A DNA stretch of 15,608 nt from positions 1 through 15,608 of the forward strand of contig CAJTVF010000059.1 in NCBI GenBank assembly GCA_910579435.1, read 5' to 3'. Both the position numbers and the translations under genes were made by a program. Under the pieces are notes generated by a model. The model was not told the DNA's origin and did no database searches. It saw only the letters and a list, made by a program, of their open reading frames with translations. Position 1 is the stretch's first letter. Each line of letters begins with the position of its first letter. Source of the DNA: an uncultured Oscillibacter sp. (GTDB taxonomy: Bacteria > Bacillota > Clostridia > Oscillospirales > Oscillospiraceae). Below are positions 14,452 to 15,608 of the stretch, one piece after another.

Positions 14452-14832
14452 ATGTTGGGAAAAACCGTGCATATGTTATTTCAATCGGCGGAGCGTCAAA
14501 AACGGCAGACGGTTTTTGTACAAGATAACAGCGTCCATATTTATGAGGGGTTTACAAGAAAAAGGACGGATTTTGAAGAAGATTTTTTGCTTTTCCAATT
14601 TTGCGGGTCAGGAGGAGGAAGGCATTTCCAGCTTTTTCAAAATCAGTGCTTCCTTAAATCAATTTCTGCTTTCCCGGATTTGGGAATTGCGCCGCGCTTA
14701 CAGTACACGGTTCGTCATAATAACGGAAAACAGATATTATTTTTGTGCAATAAGTATAAAATCAAGGCGGCGGCTCCGGAAACTTTGCCCAGTTTGAATC
14801 TTGCCAAGGACTGGGGTAAGAGGCTATACTAA
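14452..14832 (+). CDS. Doubtful hypothetical protein, 126 codons
   Basis: The interval 14430-14832 is AT-richer than its neighbours. This frame (MLGKTVHMLFQSAERQK...) is open for 126 codons with fairly natural amino-acid composition, and I recognise no family. Its ATG is 22 nt from the nearest AGGAGG (14424-14429), which is too far. That RBS instead faces ATG-TGA at 14439-14444 and an overlapping GTG-ATG frame (14441-14797), whose product looks less protein-like. A 17-nt copy of the MITE terminus lies inside it (14641-14657). It could be a decayed orphan gene or noncoding sequence. Confidence 0.2.
   Translation: MLGKTVHMLFQSAERQKRQTVFVQDNSVHIYEGFTRKRTDFEEDFLLFQFCGSGGGRHFQLFQNQCFLKSISAFPDLGIAPRLQYTVRHNNGKQILFLCNKYKIKAAAPETLPSLNLAKDWGKRLY
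14641..14657. repeat. Solo copy of the MITE terminal sequence
   Basis: AATCAGTGCTTCCTTAA here is identical to the right end of the MITE (6446-6462) and to the reverse complement of 2550-2566. Flanking bases on neither side continue the match, and no partner terminus was found nearby. It could be a remnant of an excised or decayed copy, or a chance match; an exact 17-mer coinciding with a repeat terminus is unlikely by chance. Confidence 0.45.
14801..14830 (+). promoter_or_regulatory. Sigma-A-type promoter for the small gene at 14924
   Basis: TTGCCA (14801-14806), an 18-nt spacer and TATACT (14825-14830). Transcription would start near 14837 and give a leader of about 87 nt ahead of the small ORF. 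Confidence 0.5.
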
Positions 14833-14837
14833 GGCCA

Positions 14838-14914
14838 ATCTCCGGAGAACACGGAACCGGGGAGGTCCCAGAAACGAAGACAGGGAAGGCGCAGCCTTCC
14901 CGGGGAACAGGAGG
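14838..14914 (+). promoter_or_regulatory. Structured 5' leader with hairpin next to the RBS
   Basis: A CTCCGG/CCGG-GAG stem can form at about 14842-14865. A clean hairpin (8-bp stem GGGAAGGC with GCCTTCCC, 3-nt loop) sits at 14883-14901, only 7 nt before AGGAGG (14909-14914). The placement could tune translation or stabilise the mRNA. It matches no riboswitch I know. Confidence 0.4.
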
Positions 14915-14923
14915 TTATGAACC

Positions 14924-15109
14924 ATGTTTCAGAAGATGTTTGATGAAGCCGGCGCCGTTTGCTCTGGCAGCCTGAGGCTCACTTCCAATATGAGTAAGAC
15001 CGGAGTCGAGGAGGGCTTCAGCCGCCTGCGCAGGCAGGAGGCCGCCCGCAAGAACCGGAGCACGGCCGGCAGCGGCATGTTCTGCCGCAGGGCTCACCGT
15101 CACGCCTGA
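14924..15109 (+). CDS. Unrecognised 61-residue basic small protein
   Basis: The ORF has an excellent AGGAGG 9 nt before its ATG, its own promoter and hairpin leader, and hairpins after its stop, so it is framed like a genuine gene despite its size. The product starts MFQKMFDEAGAVCSG, has an Arg-rich middle (FSRLRRQEAARKNR) and ends MFCRRAHRHA. It is strongly basic, has two cysteines (13 and 54) and no membrane segment or signal peptide. I recognise no family. An upstream overlapping ATG at 14917 opens only eight codons. It could be a small regulatory or nucleic-acid-binding protein, or the region could be an RNA gene in which the ORF is incidental. Confidence 0.5.
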   Translation: MFQKMFDEAGAVCSGSLRLTSNMSKTGVEEGFSRLRRQEAARKNRSTAGSGMFCRRAHRHA

Positions 15110-15164
15110 GGAAGCGCGGAGGCCGGGGGCAGTTCTCCCGGCCGCCTGAAAAACAGAACCGAAG

Positions 15165-15220
15165 GACCCCGCCCGATCGTAAAGAAGCCGGTTTAGGCTT
15201 TTCGACCGGGCGGGGTCGTT
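15165..15220 (+). terminator. Hairpin terminator region between convergent genes
   Basis: An 11-bp stem, GACCCCGCCCG (15165-15175) with CGGGCGGGGTC (15207-15217), encloses a smaller AGCC/GGCT hairpin followed by TTTT. A further 7-bp stem, GGCCGGG/CCCGGCC, lies at 15121-15143. The outer T-run is short (GTTT), so termination strength is uncertain. The position between the small gene and the convergent SGNH hydrolase fits a shared terminator. Confidence 0.5.
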
Positions 15221-15270
15221 TGACATATGTGGGATTTCCGCCGCAGACGACGGAAGGGAAACGGAGCGCC

Positions 15271-15608
15271 TCAGTCCGCCAGCAGGCCGGGCACAGTCTC
15301 CGCCAGCAGCGCCGCCAGCTGGGCGTGGCCCTTCCGGGTCAGGTGCATCCCGTCCACGGCGTTGAACTCACAGTCCTTGGCGTCCAGGTAGTGGGCGCCC
15401 ACCAGCCGGGCGGTCTTCTCGTAGTACGCGGGCAGCTCCCGGGATTTCTCCAGGCAGCCCTTTCCCATGGGCTGGCCGCACTCCGCCAGCTCCATCTCCG
15501 GGCGAATAGGGGGCGGGCAGACGATCAGGATGTTGGGGGCATGGTCCCCCCAGCAGTCCACGCTCTGGGCCTTGCGGACCAGCCGCTCCATGCCGATGGC
15601 GATGCAGG
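15271..15608 (-). CDS. SGNH/GDSL-type hydrolase, C-terminal part (cut by window edge)
   Basis: The frame is open from the right edge to the stop at 15271, so only the last 112 or so residues are present. The Asp-His pair of SGNH esterases is clear in NAVDGMHLTRKGH, with Asp and His in the DxxH arrangement. It is preceded by a strand ILIVCPPPIRPE and by a helix with LPAYYEKTARLVGAHYLDAKD, as in TesA-like and arylesterase-type members. The Ser block and the Gly and Asn blocks lie outside the window. Likely an acyl or acetyl ester hydrolase, possibly a carbohydrate deacetylase; the substrate is unknown. The gene is convergent with the small gene at 14924. Confidence 0.85.
   Translation of the reverse strand, partial: CIAIGMERLVRKAQSVDCWGDHAPNILIVCPPPIRPEMELAECGQPMGKGCLEKSRELPAYYEKTARLVGAHYLDAKDCEFNAVDGMHLTRKGHAQLAALLAETVPGLLAD

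Overview
The window looks like the chromosome of a gut-type Clostridia of the Oscillospiraceae kind (relatives of Flavonifractor, Lawsonibacter or Intestinimonas). This rests on the high-GC coding body, strong AGGAGG-type ribosome binding sites, the family mix (flavin-dependent thymidylate synthase, GH42 and GH36 glycosidases, AraC-type sugar regulator, PAS sensor of a style common in that group) and the dense antisense ORF shadows typical of GC-rich Firmicutes. The genus is an inference; no rRNA or other marker is present.

Left part (1-2710) is visibly AT-richer and full of debris: a 165-bp palindromic MITE-like repeat, a tandem-PAS sensor protein that stops where a relative would continue into an output domain, a frameshifted and 5'-truncated phage-type amidase, a fragment of an IS5-family transposase, and one end of a second repeat family abutting that fragment.

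Centre (2714-8878): on the minus strand, a double-domain ThyX followed after 56 bp by a GH42 beta-galactosidase. This pair is bracketed by two inverted 120-bp copies of a terminal-inverted-repeat element (2550-2669 and 6343-6462). Between thyX and its best promoter candidate lie that element and a run of strong hairpins. A divergent promoter drives a Suv3-like superfamily 2 RNA helicase on the plus strand, which ends in a clear terminator.

Right part (8920-15608): ribokinase and nucleoside hydrolase form a 4-bp-overlapping minus-strand operon for nucleoside salvage (ribose release, then ribose phosphorylation). An AraC/cupin regulator is divergent from it and convergent with a GH36 alpha-galactosidase, so it could serve either. 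Upstream of the GH36 gene is an AT-rich interval with a doubtful ORF and a stray copy of the repeat terminus. It is followed by a compact, self-contained small-gene unit (promoter, hairpin leader, strong RBS, 61-codon ORF, downstream hairpin) and the 3' part of an SGNH/GDSL hydrolase running off the right edge.

No CRISPR array, tRNA, rRNA or intact transposase was seen. The less ordinary items are the inverted repeats around the thyX-GH42 cassette, the structured thyX leader, the two-domain ThyX with complementary degenerate halves, the bacterial Suv3-like helicase with a C-terminal four-cysteine cluster, and the unrecognised small gene at 14801-15220.
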